Origin: CBDFNC01 sp965249895
Lineage (GTDB): Bacteria > Pseudomonadota > Gammaproteobacteria > Enterobacterales > CBDFNC01
Length of the DNA: 64,000 nt
Assembly (NCBI GenBank): GCA_965249895.1
Contig: CBDFNC010000004.1
Coordinates: forward strand, 558,001 to 622,000
Direction: 5' to 3'
In this document: piece after piece, positions 7,997 through 15,212 of the stretch
Numbering within the stretch: position 1 is the stretch's first letter
Layout: every line of letters starts with the position of its first letter
Notes under the pieces: model-generated
The model's input: only the letters and a program-made list of their open reading frames with translations
The model's database searches: none
Told to the model about the DNA's origin: nothing
Translations under genes and position numbers: made by a program

Positions 7997-8332
7997 TCAG
8001 TGAGGAAATCGTTGCTTATTTTCTTGCAGCGCTAACACAAGCTTCTTTTTTAAGTTCTTTTTCTTCGAGCTAGACTGCCTTTTGGAGGAAAAGACATATC
8101 TAATAAGTTTAAGCATTTTTCGTCCAAAACTTGTAAACCATCCCTGTAGCATAGTTGATACTTGTATCATTACCAATTTTTCATGATTTTCCGCAGAAAG
8201 CTTCACCTCATTAGGCTTGCAGGTATGGGTTTCACATACCATCGATAGATCCACTAAGCTCATTAAACGCTGGTTTGGTTTATCGTTGGGAGAAAATGAT
8301 GCAACAAGGTGCTGTTTCGCAAAAACAAACAT
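7997..8332 (-). CDS. Hypothetical small basic protein (doubtful)
   Basis: This 111-codon frame has no recognised family. Its C-terminal third is strongly basic (SSKRQSSSKKKNLKKKL), and a Met at about 8263 could give a shorter product. Its 5' end overlaps the start of cbtB on the other strand by about 35 bp, which argues against use of the first Met. It might be a real orphan gene ended by the 7945-7983 hairpin, or chance coding potential in AT-rich DNA. Confidence 0.25.
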   Translation of the reverse strand: MFVFAKQHLVASFSPNDKPNQRLMSLVDLSMVCETHTCKPNEVKLSAENHEKLVMIQVSTMLQGWFTSFGRKMLKLIRYVFSSKRQSSSKKKNLKKKLVLALQENKQRFPH

Positions 8333-8475
8333 TAACCCTTTCTGCCGCAGTTCAAGTGGTCAGCGCAATGGCTTTAGGCGCAGCACTACTATTTATCGTG
8401 GGATTTGCACCACTGGATATCGCACACAATGCGGCTCATGATACCCGTCACTCAGTTGCCTTCCCATGCCACTAG
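8299..8475 (+). CDS. cbtB: Cobalt transporter subunit CbtB
   Basis: This small single-span protein (58 aa) has the helix LSAAVQVVSAMALGAALLFI and a C-terminal His-rich metal motif, HNAAHDTRHSVAFPCH, characteristic of CbtB. With CbtA it forms a predicted cobalt uptake system linked to cobalamin synthesis. I chose the second of two adjacent ATGs (8299) because GGGAG at 8288-8292 is then well spaced. The cbtA gene follows after 55 bp. These genes are often under cobalamin riboswitch control, but I could not find a B12-box-like sequence in the upstream 300 bp. Confidence 0.88.
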   Translation: MQQGAVSQKQTLTLSAAVQVVSAMALGAALLFIVGFAPLDIAHNAAHDTRHSVAFPCH

Positions 8476-8530
8476 CTAACCAAAACGGACCCCACATGCT
8501 TTAAACAAGCCTTTCACGGAGGAATATCCA

Positions 8531-9286
8531 ATGGTATTTCGCAATATCCTTTTGTCCGCTATTGTAGTTGGCACCCTTAGCGGCCTTTTGTATGGGTTAT
8601 ACCAGCACCACCAAATCACCCCCATTATCTTTGCCGCAGAAGAATATGAAGTTGCAGAAGAGGTCCCCATTACCTCCCATCACAACGATAGCCATGAGCA
8701 ACCAGGCTGGAGTCCGAATGATGGTACAGAGCGAATTACATACACTTTACTGGCAAACATCGCCGTAGGCATAGCCTACGCCCTATTTCTGATTTCCTTA
8801 ATGGCCTTGCATAACCTGAAAGCCAACAAACCTAAACTAAATGCAATACGCGGTACGGTATGGGGTATCGCCGCGTTACTGATCTTCTTCATTGGACCCA
8901 CAGTGTTCGGGTTACACCCTGAAGTACCCGGAACAGAAGCTGCCCCCTTACAAAATCGACAACTCTGGTGGCTTTTGTGCGCCATTTTCACAGGATCTGG
9001 CATAGCAGTGCTTTACTATTCTCCGAGTAAATTTAAGTTGATGGGTTTAGCTCTCATGCTGGCGCCCCATATTTGGGGGACACCTATACCAGAGCAACCA
9101 AGTTTTGCTAACCCGGATCCCGCCGCTACTGAAGCAATGACGCAATTAACAACACAATTTATTGCCATAACAACATTCGGCATGCTGATGTTTTTTGTTT
9201 TTTTGGGCGCTATGTCCGGCTACGCTGTACGGCGATTTATTCGGCTTGAAGCCCAGCAACAGTCATCAGCAGAGGCCGCGGTATAA
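8531..9286 (+). CDS. cbtA: Cobalt transporter subunit CbtA
   Basis: This 251-residue inner-membrane protein has about five to six predicted helices. It starts with LLSAIVVGTLSGLLYGLYQH, has a variable periplasmic loop rich in His and acidic residues (EEVPITSHHNDSHEQPGW), then the family hallmark HPEVPGTEAAPLQNRQLWW and a second motif APHIWGTPIPEQP. It is predicted to import cobalt for B12 synthesis together with CbtB. A CGGAGG ribosome binding site precedes the ATG. No other cobalamin genes are visible nearby. Confidence 0.9.
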   Translation: MVFRNILLSAIVVGTLSGLLYGLYQHHQITPIIFAAEEYEVAEEVPITSHHNDSHEQPGWSPNDGTERITYTLLANIAVGIAYALFLISLMALHNLKANKPKLNAIRGTVWGIAALLIFFIGPTVFGLHPEVPGTEAAPLQNRQLWWLLCAIFTGSGIAVLYYSPSKFKLMGLALMLAPHIWGTPIPEQPSFANPDPAATEAMTQLTTQFIAITTFGMLMFFVFLGAMSGYAVRRFIRLEAQQQSSAEAAV

Positions 9287-9629
9287 TTGTTATAGAGGCC
9301 GACGAAAACACTCATGACCATTCACGCGGCCCTAGCCTTGTTGTAGGCTGCCATTCGCTCAACCGATTTTCGTATTACACCTAAAGTACAACAGGCATCT
9401 ATTCGCACGTGGGAGCCCCTGGGGAAGAGCAGCTTGCTCTCGCAAAATCCGCAGCAACGTTGGCGCTTAGCGAGTTACAACTCCGGACCAGGTGCAGGAT
9501 ACTTTAAGGGCTGAGGCTTAGCGCCCATCGCTACCCGACCCGGCGAATATTTTCACTGTCAGTTCGACAATGAATAGTGTAGAAAAACAACGTATAATCC
9601 CGCCCAAATTTTGCATTAAAGAAATGGAT

Positions 9630-10088
9630 ATGAGCAAAGGTTATGCTTGCATTGGGTTATTTAACCCAAAAACACCTGAAAATGTTGGCTCTGTTATGCG
9701 CGCAGCAGGTTGTTACGGGGTTAATTCTGTCTTCTATACCGGTAAGCGTTACGATATTGCGAAACAATTTTGTACGGATACCGGAAAAAAACACCTGGAT
9801 ATCCCTTTAATTGGTGTAGAAGACCTAAAAAACATTATCCCCTTAGATTGCGTGCCTGTTGCCGTTGACTTAATCGAAGGCGCTAAATCATTACCCGACT
9901 ATAAACACCCTCCACGAGCCTTTTATATTTTCGGACCTGAGGATGGCACCCTCAAAAAAGAAATTACCAATTTCTGTCGTGAGACCATATATGTACCAAC
10001 CAATGGGTGTATGAACCTTGCAGCAACGGTAAATGTCATTCTTTATGACCGGATGACAAAAGGTGAAAACTTTTCGAACCATAAATAA
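9630..10088 (+). CDS. SpoU/TrmH-family RNA 2'-O-methyltransferase
   Basis: This SPOUT-fold enzyme of about 152 residues probably transfers methyl from SAM to a ribose 2'-OH in tRNA or rRNA. Visible motifs are the N-terminal NPKTPENVGSVMRAAGCYG (motif 1, with Asn and Arg), FGPEDGTL (motif 2) and VPTNGCMNLAATVNVILYD (motif 3), which forms the trefoil knot SAM site. The size fits minimal TrmL/TrmH-like members rather than RlmB. The start at 9630 (MSKGYACIGL) fits the family; an upstream in-frame ATG at 9570 would add an atypical extension. Confidence 0.85.
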   Translation: MSKGYACIGLFNPKTPENVGSVMRAAGCYGVNSVFYTGKRYDIAKQFCTDTGKKHLDIPLIGVEDLKNIIPLDCVPVAVDLIEGAKSLPDYKHPPRAFYIFGPEDGTLKKEITNFCRETIYVPTNGCMNLAATVNVILYDRMTKGENFSNHK

Positions 10089-10156
10089 CCATAACAAGAC
10101 AACGCGTTTATTTTTATCCAAGCATCTAATGATGCTTCAATCTAGGCGCTAACTGG

Positions 10157-10351
10157 TTATATGCAGCCTTCGTATTGCTCTTCTGGCGTACGCCGAGTTT
10201 CGAAACACATCTTGTTTCTGGCACTTTGCAACATATCTATACCAGCTTGTGCCGCCAGGGGTTGTGACGCCGCCACTATGCCATTTTTGGGGTAAACAAC
10301 TTTTCTTTGGGAGCTATAAGGATAGGATTGCGGGTTGTTATTTAGCGGCAT
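10157..10351 (-). pseudogene. Gamma-glutamyltranspeptidase N-terminal remnant
   Basis: Residues 8-42 of this frame (about 10226-10330) read PYSSQRKVVYPKNGIVAASQ and PLAAQAGIDMLQ, a clear match to the start of mature gamma-glutamyltranspeptidases (R-x-V-x-x-x-x-G-x-V-A-x-x-x-P-L-A-x-x-x-G). Homology ends abruptly at DMLQ and about 530 residues, including the catalytic Thr, are missing. The rest of the frame is unrelated. It is a truncated gene scar. Confidence 0.75.
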
Positions 10352-10703
10352 AAATTGAACAGTTCAAAAATCAAGCGAAAAGCCACATTAGCACACTTTT
10401 TATTCGTGTATACAACGACTTAAAGTAGCCATTTGCCGAACAACTGATGACAGGGAGTTTAACAATTGAGGACTCCACCAATTCGAAGATTAAAAGATAT
10501 TTTTGACTTACTTCATTGTTTGGATGCGTGAGGGATTGAGGCACGCCATCAGTAATATTTTTAATATCCATTACCATAACTTTTCAAAACAAGACAGGAC
10601 ACCGCGCTATTTAAGGTGTTAGCTGGATTAATCAGCGCCCCTACTTTTATCTGGATCAAGGCGCTATACTGGCGCAACTAAAATGAGAGCCGATCCTAAA
10701 GCC
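10352..10703. other. Intergenic stretch between ggt remnant and DUF938 gene
   Basis: No supported gene. A 68-codon minus-strand frame (10371-10577) shows no family resemblance and is probably fortuitous. Confidence 0.35.
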
Positions 10704-11312
10704 ATGAGTAAACCTTATTCCCAAGCATGTGAAAACAATAAAGCGCCGATCCTAGCGGTGTTAAAAACTGCTTTTTCCAAGAGCCGAAAGGTTCTTGAAA
10801 TTGGGAGCGGTACAGGACAACACGCTGTGTATTTCGCCGAAAACCTGCCGCACCTTACATGGCAACCAAGCGACCAAGTTCAGTACTTGAATGGCGTACA
10901 GCACTGGATTGATGATAGCCAGTTAACCAATATCAGCAGGCCAATTACCCTGGATGTGACTCAAAGTCCCTGGCCTATCCAACAGGTTGATGGATTATTT
11001 TCTGCCAATACCCTTCACATCATGTCCTGGTCTATGGTGGAAGCATTTTTCCAAGGTATATCGAATATATTGGCAAACAGCGGTGTGTTTTGTGTATATG
11101 GCCCCTTCAACTATGAGGGGTCTTATACCAGTGAAAGCAATGCTAATTTCGACAGTTGGCTAAAATCTCGAGACCCTTTGAGTGGCATTAGGGATATTGA
11201 GTCAGTGACAAAACTTGCCACACTGGCTGGTTTAACCTTAGTCAGCGACAACGCTATGCCCGCGAACAACCGCTTGTTGGTGTTTCATAAACAGGTATCT
11301 TCGGACTATTGA
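10704..11312 (+). CDS. DUF938-family SAM-dependent methyltransferase
   Basis: This 202-residue class I methyltransferase-like protein has motif I VLEIGSGTGQHAVYFAENLP and an acidic residue after beta-2 (WQPSDQ). The characteristic DUF938 segments are YSQACENNKAPIL at the N-terminus, FSANTLHIMSW in the middle and CVYGPFNYEG. The substrate is unknown. The start at 10704 (MSKPYSQACENN) fits the family; an in-frame ATG at 10683 would add seven atypical residues. It is monocistronic. Confidence 0.85.
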   Translation: MSKPYSQACENNKAPILAVLKTAFSKSRKVLEIGSGTGQHAVYFAENLPHLTWQPSDQVQYLNGVQHWIDDSQLTNISRPITLDVTQSPWPIQQVDGLFSANTLHIMSWSMVEAFFQGISNILANSGVFCVYGPFNYEGSYTSESNANFDSWLKSRDPLSGIRDIESVTKLATLAGLTLVSDNAMPANNRLLVFHKQVSSDY

Positions 11313-11384
11313 GCGCAATGCTTAGCAATGGTATGTAAGCCCAAGCACAGCAGCGTGATCCCGAAGCCTATTGGCAACCTTACC

Positions 11385-11700
11385 GATGGCTCACGGTGGT
11401 TAGGTATACCGCAAAGCCTTCACAGGTAATCTTACTGGCTTCTCTTGACCGGTAGTGTGGTGGCTTAACGTCTCGAGTCCACGCTTATTGAGAGGAAAGG
11501 GGTTCGCCCATAATGTGGGTGAGCCTCCGAGTGATGAGCTTTTCAACCGCCCCAGCGGATAAGTTGTCAAAGGCAACCCGCTACCGGGTCCGAGAGTGGT
11601 TACATCCTCGAGGACACTGCGTACCACCATACCGGGCGGATTGCCGATACATAAATATATAAAACCGGGACAGGCACAGCTTGTATTGCGTATAATAAGA
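11385..11700 (+). other. GC-rich, hairpin-prone non-coding segment (possible group II intron fragment)
   Basis: This stretch is unlike its AT-rich neighbours. It contains several runs reminiscent of domain I of bacterial group II introns (GAGTGATGAGCTTTTCAACC, AAAGGCAACCCGCTACCGGG, and GGTTACATCC...GAGGACAC). No reverse transcriptase frame follows. I cannot fold it or search for it, so the assignment is tentative; it may be another structured RNA relic. Confidence 0.3.
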
Positions 11701-11740
11701 GTCCTTAAAAAATCAACCCGCCGATATTTACAGGTTATTA

Positions 11741-12001
11741 ATGAGCCAGGAACAAAGCAATACACCAAAAATTGACCACAGTAACGATCCATTACACGGT
11801 ATCACCCTAGAGCAAATTGTCACAAAGCTGCAAGCTCATTATGGTTGGGAAGAGTTGGGAAGGTCGATTAATATTCGCTGCTTTCAGAGTGATCCCAGCA
11901 TTAAATCAAGCCTTAAGTTTCTGCGAAAAACACCCTGGGCTCGGACTAAAGTTGAAGAACTGTATATCAAAATGCAAAGCAGCCCTTGGGTAAAAAAATA
12001 G
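11741..12001 (+). CDS. VF530-family (DUF2132) DNA-binding protein
   Basis: This 86-residue protein matches the VF530 family closely: DPLHGITLEQIVTKLQAHYG, WEELGRSINIRCF and SIKSSLKFLRKTPWARTKVE are the family hallmarks. Structures of this family show a compact helical, probably nucleic-acid-binding fold; the role in the cell is unknown. The first 15 residues are variable. The ATG at 11741 is the only reasonable start. Confidence 0.9.
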   Translation: MSQEQSNTPKIDHSNDPLHGITLEQIVTKLQAHYGWEELGRSINIRCFQSDPSIKSSLKFLRKTPWARTKVEELYIKMQSSPWVKK

Positions 12002-12067
12002 CTGCTTTCGTTACAAAGAAGTCACTCTCCGTAACTGCGCGGTCAAGTTTAAATTGCCTAAATTTAT

Positions 12068-12282
12068 AGCTAGTGCCCGTCCTGAAACGCAAGAATAGGC
12101 AGGTTAATCTGTCTTTCTGTAGGAGTCGAATCCATCTCAGGGATGAGATGTTAAATGCATGGATGCGCGTTCGGCGAACCATGTAACCACTGGCTTCGCC
12201 CTTTTTGCCTATAAAGAAGCATCCGCCCCTTGTAGATCGTAAATATAGCCTTGGATTTGGCGTTTCAGGATGAAAACTAGCT
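12068..12282. repeat. Family B MITE-like element, copy 1 (carrying a family C core)
   Basis: The inverted ends are AGCTAGTGCCCGTCCTGAAA (12068-12087) and GTTTCAGGATGAAAACTAGCT (12262-12282, near-complementary to the left end). The interior is not the usual family B interior but most of a family C repeat in reverse orientation (about 12117-12230: AGGAGTCGAATCCATCTCAG...AGAAGCATCCGCCCC). This suggests insertion of one non-autonomous element into another. Confidence 0.75.
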
Positions 12283-12287
12283 GGGTA

Positions 12288-12656
12288 TTAATATACCTGT
12301 ATCTCTTTCTTCTTTTTTGGGAAACCTTTTTCATATTTATCAATTCGCCAAATCGCACCAGGCTTCTTGTTTCCAATGTATTTCTTGCAGTAGATAGAAG
12401 GCTCATGAAATTTAGCATTGGGGATCAATAACCTTCGGTTTTTTTCTTTAGAAGAAATTAGCATGCGTATTTCATCTGTCTTATATCTGATGCCACACAG
12501 CAGCAAGCCTTCATATATTGATCTAATTGAAATAATCAGCCCGCCTTTATCTCTGGTTTTTTTTATAAATACTTCTTTTTTACTGTACGTCAGGCTTTGC
12601 GAATTGACACTTGCAACCCAGAAGGCGGTGATCACCAGTATGATTCTCAACATCAT
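12288..12656 (-). CDS. Hypothetical exported small protein
   Basis: This 122-residue protein has a plausible signal peptide (MLRIILVITAFWVASVNSQS, cleavage near residue 20) and a basic mature region with a Lys-rich end. There are two Cys in the mature part (LLCGIRY and IYCKKY), perhaps a disulfide. I do not recognise a family. It lies directly beside a family B repeat and is separated from its neighbours on both sides. Confidence 0.5.
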   Translation of the reverse strand: MMLRIILVITAFWVASVNSQSLTYSKKEVFIKKTRDKGGLIISIRSIYEGLLLCGIRYKTDEIRMLISSKEKNRRLLIPNAKFHEPSIYCKKYIGNKKPGAIWRIDKYEKGFPKKKKEIQVY

Positions 12657-12838
12657 AAGGCTCTAACTGCTGGCCTTAGGTAAATTATAGCTGGGTGGAG
12701 TAGACTCTCGAACAGCCAGATATGGGCCACCGGAGCCAGCCAACAGCTAAAAAAGCAATGTTTGTGGTGAAATCAAAAATGACCTATCTCACTCCAGGAT
12801 TATACAGGTGGCAGGCTCGCCTCGAGCCACACCCTTGA

Positions 12839-13987
12839 TTATTCCATTTTTTTGAAAGGCAACCCTTCCCTAGCCTGTTCAATATATTGTTGTATATGCA
12901 GTGTCTCCTCCTGGATAAACTGCGTGATCGCCTCATTAAATGCCGGATGGAATATCCTGTGGTTAGAATAGGTAAGTACTGGTTCGAACCCTCGCTGTAT
13001 CTTGTGCTCTCCCTGTGCCCCAGGATCAAATTTTTGCAGCTTGTTTTTTATGCAGTACTCAATCCCTTGGTAATAACAGGTTTCGAAATGGAGAAATTCA
13101 TACTCCCCGGCACAACCCCAATAACGCCCAAACAAGGTGTCATCAGATTTAAAACATAAGGCGGCGGCAATCACATCGCCATCTTTACTGGCGGTAAACA
13201 TCACTAGCTGATCAGCAATTGTCTCCCCTAAGCGATAGAAAAATTCCTGATTTAGATAACCCGGACTTTGCGCCCGCTTGAGGTAGGTACTGTGGTAAAA
13301 CTGATAAAATCGATGCCAAAGCTCGGCGCCTATATCTTTACCTTCCACCACCCTTAACACTATGCCTTGTTGTTGCACCTTCGCCCGTTCTTTCTTGAAG
13401 TTTTTCCGTTTCCTGGAAGCAAAGCGAGCCAAGAAGTCATCCATGCTGGCATAGTCCCGGTTAAACCAATGGTACTGGGCATCTACCCTTTGGGTCCAGC
13501 CTAGACGCTGCCAATCATCACTCAAGCACTTAACCGGAAACAACAGCTGGCAGCAAGAAGCCCCTATTTGCGACGCCAGGCTATTCATCGCGTCGTTTAT
13601 TACTCCGGAAATATCAGCAAACTCAAGGCCCTCACCCAGGCCTAACCGCGGACCCGTCGCCGGAGTGTAAGGTACTGAGCACACCAGTTTCGGGTAATAC
13701 CTTAACCCGTGCCGCTGGTACGCTTCGGCCCAAGACCAGTCGAATACGTATTCACCGTAGGAATGGGTTTTGATAAAACAAGGCATAGCCGCAACCAGGG
13801 TCTCACCCTGGAAAATCGTTAAATATTGCGGTAACCAGCCCGTGTTTTTACCGATACACGAAGACATTTCTAACGCACTTAAAAACTCGTGCCGGACAAA
13901 AGGGTGATCGTGCGGAAATAACGTATTCCATGCGTTTTTGTTTATCTCATCGATCGAACCGATGAATTTAGCTAAGTAAATACTCAT
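12839..13987 (-). CDS. DUF482 / GNAT-type 'peptidogalycan biosynthesis' family protein
   Basis: This 382-residue protein has the FemAB-like double-GNAT fold. Family features are an early PFVRHEFLSALE, the VPYTPATGPRLG loop (about residue 110), and a C-terminal FGRYWGCAGEYEFLHFETCY, where the aminoacyl/acyl donor site would be. Members are annotated as peptidoglycan biosynthesis or acyltransferase proteins without a proven reaction. The start is well supported and the gene is monocistronic, divergent from the RND operon 82 bp away. Confidence 0.8.
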   Translation of the reverse strand: MSIYLAKFIGSIDEINKNAWNTLFPHDHPFVRHEFLSALEMSSCIGKNTGWLPQYLTIFQGETLVAAMPCFIKTHSYGEYVFDWSWAEAYQRHGLRYYPKLVCSVPYTPATGPRLGLGEGLEFADISGVINDAMNSLASQIGASCCQLLFPVKCLSDDWQRLGWTQRVDAQYHWFNRDYASMDDFLARFASRKRKNFKKERAKVQQQGIVLRVVEGKDIGAELWHRFYQFYHSTYLKRAQSPGYLNQEFFYRLGETIADQLVMFTASKDGDVIAAALCFKSDDTLFGRYWGCAGEYEFLHFETCYYQGIEYCIKNKLQKFDPGAQGEHKIQRGFEPVLTYSNHRIFHPAFNEAITQFIQEETLHIQQYIEQAREGLPFKKME

Positions 13988-14069
13988 ACCGTGGTTGTAT
14001 TAAAACTCCCGTTAATACGAAATTAATATCTCTGGCGTTACCCTGCCCTTGAACTGAAAGGAGAAAGTA

Positions 14070-15212
14070 ATGTTCAAGCGTACGGTTTTAATCTTGGCCA
14101 GCCTCGCCCTGCTGGTATTGGCGACACTTTGGCTGTTAGAGCCACCACCAGAGGCTGCGTTGGCAGAGGCGAAACCTGCTTCTCAGCGCAGTGTGACTGT
14201 GATGGAAGTACAAAGCCAGCCTCATCACAGATCACTGCATTTTACTGCAGAAATACGGCCCTTATGGCAAAGTAAACTGGTCTCCCAGGTTACCGGGGAA
14301 ATTATACAGCTGGACAAGACACTGCGCGAAGGCGGCTCGGTTAACAAGGGGCAGTTATTACTGACCCTGAATCCAGTTCCCTATGAGCTCAGATTAAAAG
14401 AAGCCCAGGTTCGCCTTGCTCAGGCCAACTTAAACCTTGCCCAGGCCCAAAGCCAGGTCGCTGCAGCCACCAAAGGGTGGCATATGTCGGGTAACAAAAC
14501 CCAACCAAATAATCCATTGGTATTAAGAAAGCCTCAACTGGCACTGGCGCAGGCAGAACTTCAGGCCGCGCTATCCGGAGTTAAAGAAGCAAAAGACCAA
14601 CTGGACAATACCAAAGTCGTCGCCCCCTACGACGCCATCGTCGCGCAACGTTTCGTGAATTTGGGAGAATCAGTTCAAACCGGCGATTCATTAGTCACCC
14701 TATACAATCAGGGTAAACGCGTGCTTGAGCTGCCTATGACTGTGAGTCAGTGGTCCCAGTTACCTCAGCAACTGGAGAATTTACCCGTTGAAGTCAGCTC
14801 TCTGTACGAACAAGCTGCCTGGCCGGCCCAAGTTTCGCGCAAGGCAGCTCATATCGACCCAAAAAGCCGACTACGCAGCCTGTACCTTGAACTGGAGGGC
14901 CCCTTACCCGGCCAATTTGTGCAAGTTGAAGTAACCGGTATTCAGGAGCCGTTTACCCTGATTATACCCACCACCGCCTATACCCCTGCTGGTCATATAT
15001 GGCTGGTAGATAAATACGACAGGTTGGTTCGCTGGTTTCCCGAGTTATTATCCAGCGCCGACGAGCGGGTGATATTGAAGAGCCAGGAACCCGGTGATTT
15101 CCGTATTGTTAAGTATCCCCATAACGGACTAAAAGTGGGTGAGCTTGTGCGCGCTAAAGAGACCGAACAGCACATCGCCTGTGTGACCAGTAAGGAGGGG
15201 GCATGCCAGTAA
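14070..15212 (+). CDS. RND efflux periplasmic adaptor (membrane fusion protein)
   Basis: This 380-residue HlyD/AcrA-type protein bridges an RND pump to an outer-membrane channel. It has an N-terminal membrane anchor (VLILASLALLVLATLWLL) and a lipoyl-like half site (VTGEIIQLDKTLREGGSVNK). A helical hairpin rich in Ala/Gln follows (RLAQANLNLAQAQSQVAAA; LALAQAELQAALSG), then the second half motif VVAPYDAIVAQRFVNLGESV. An AAAGGAG ribosome binding site precedes the ATG. It is the first gene of a seven-gene operon and its stop overlaps the permease start by 10 bp. No TolC-like gene is present in the operon. Confidence 0.92.
   Translation: MFKRTVLILASLALLVLATLWLLEPPPEAALAEAKPASQRSVTVMEVQSQPHHRSLHFTAEIRPLWQSKLVSQVTGEIIQLDKTLREGGSVNKGQLLLTLNPVPYELRLKEAQVRLAQANLNLAQAQSQVAAATKGWHMSGNKTQPNNPLVLRKPQLALAQAELQAALSGVKEAKDQLDNTKVVAPYDAIVAQRFVNLGESVQTGDSLVTLYNQGKRVLELPMTVSQWSQLPQQLENLPVEVSSLYEQAAWPAQVSRKAAHIDPKSRLRSLYLELEGPLPGQFVQVEVTGIQEPFTLIIPTTAYTPAGHIWLVDKYDRLVRWFPELLSSADERVILKSQEPGDFRIVKYPHNGLKVGELVRAKETEQHIACVTSKEGACQ

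Noticed and set aside
9287..9569. Possible cobalamin-biosynthesis gene fragment downstream of cbtA
   Set aside because: Short frames there have stops and no motif that I could match to CbiG, CobE or CobW with confidence.
11400..11792. 130-codon minus-strand ORF
   Set aside because: It runs over the structured non-coding segment and into the start of the VF530 gene; sequence is low-complexity and unfamiliar.
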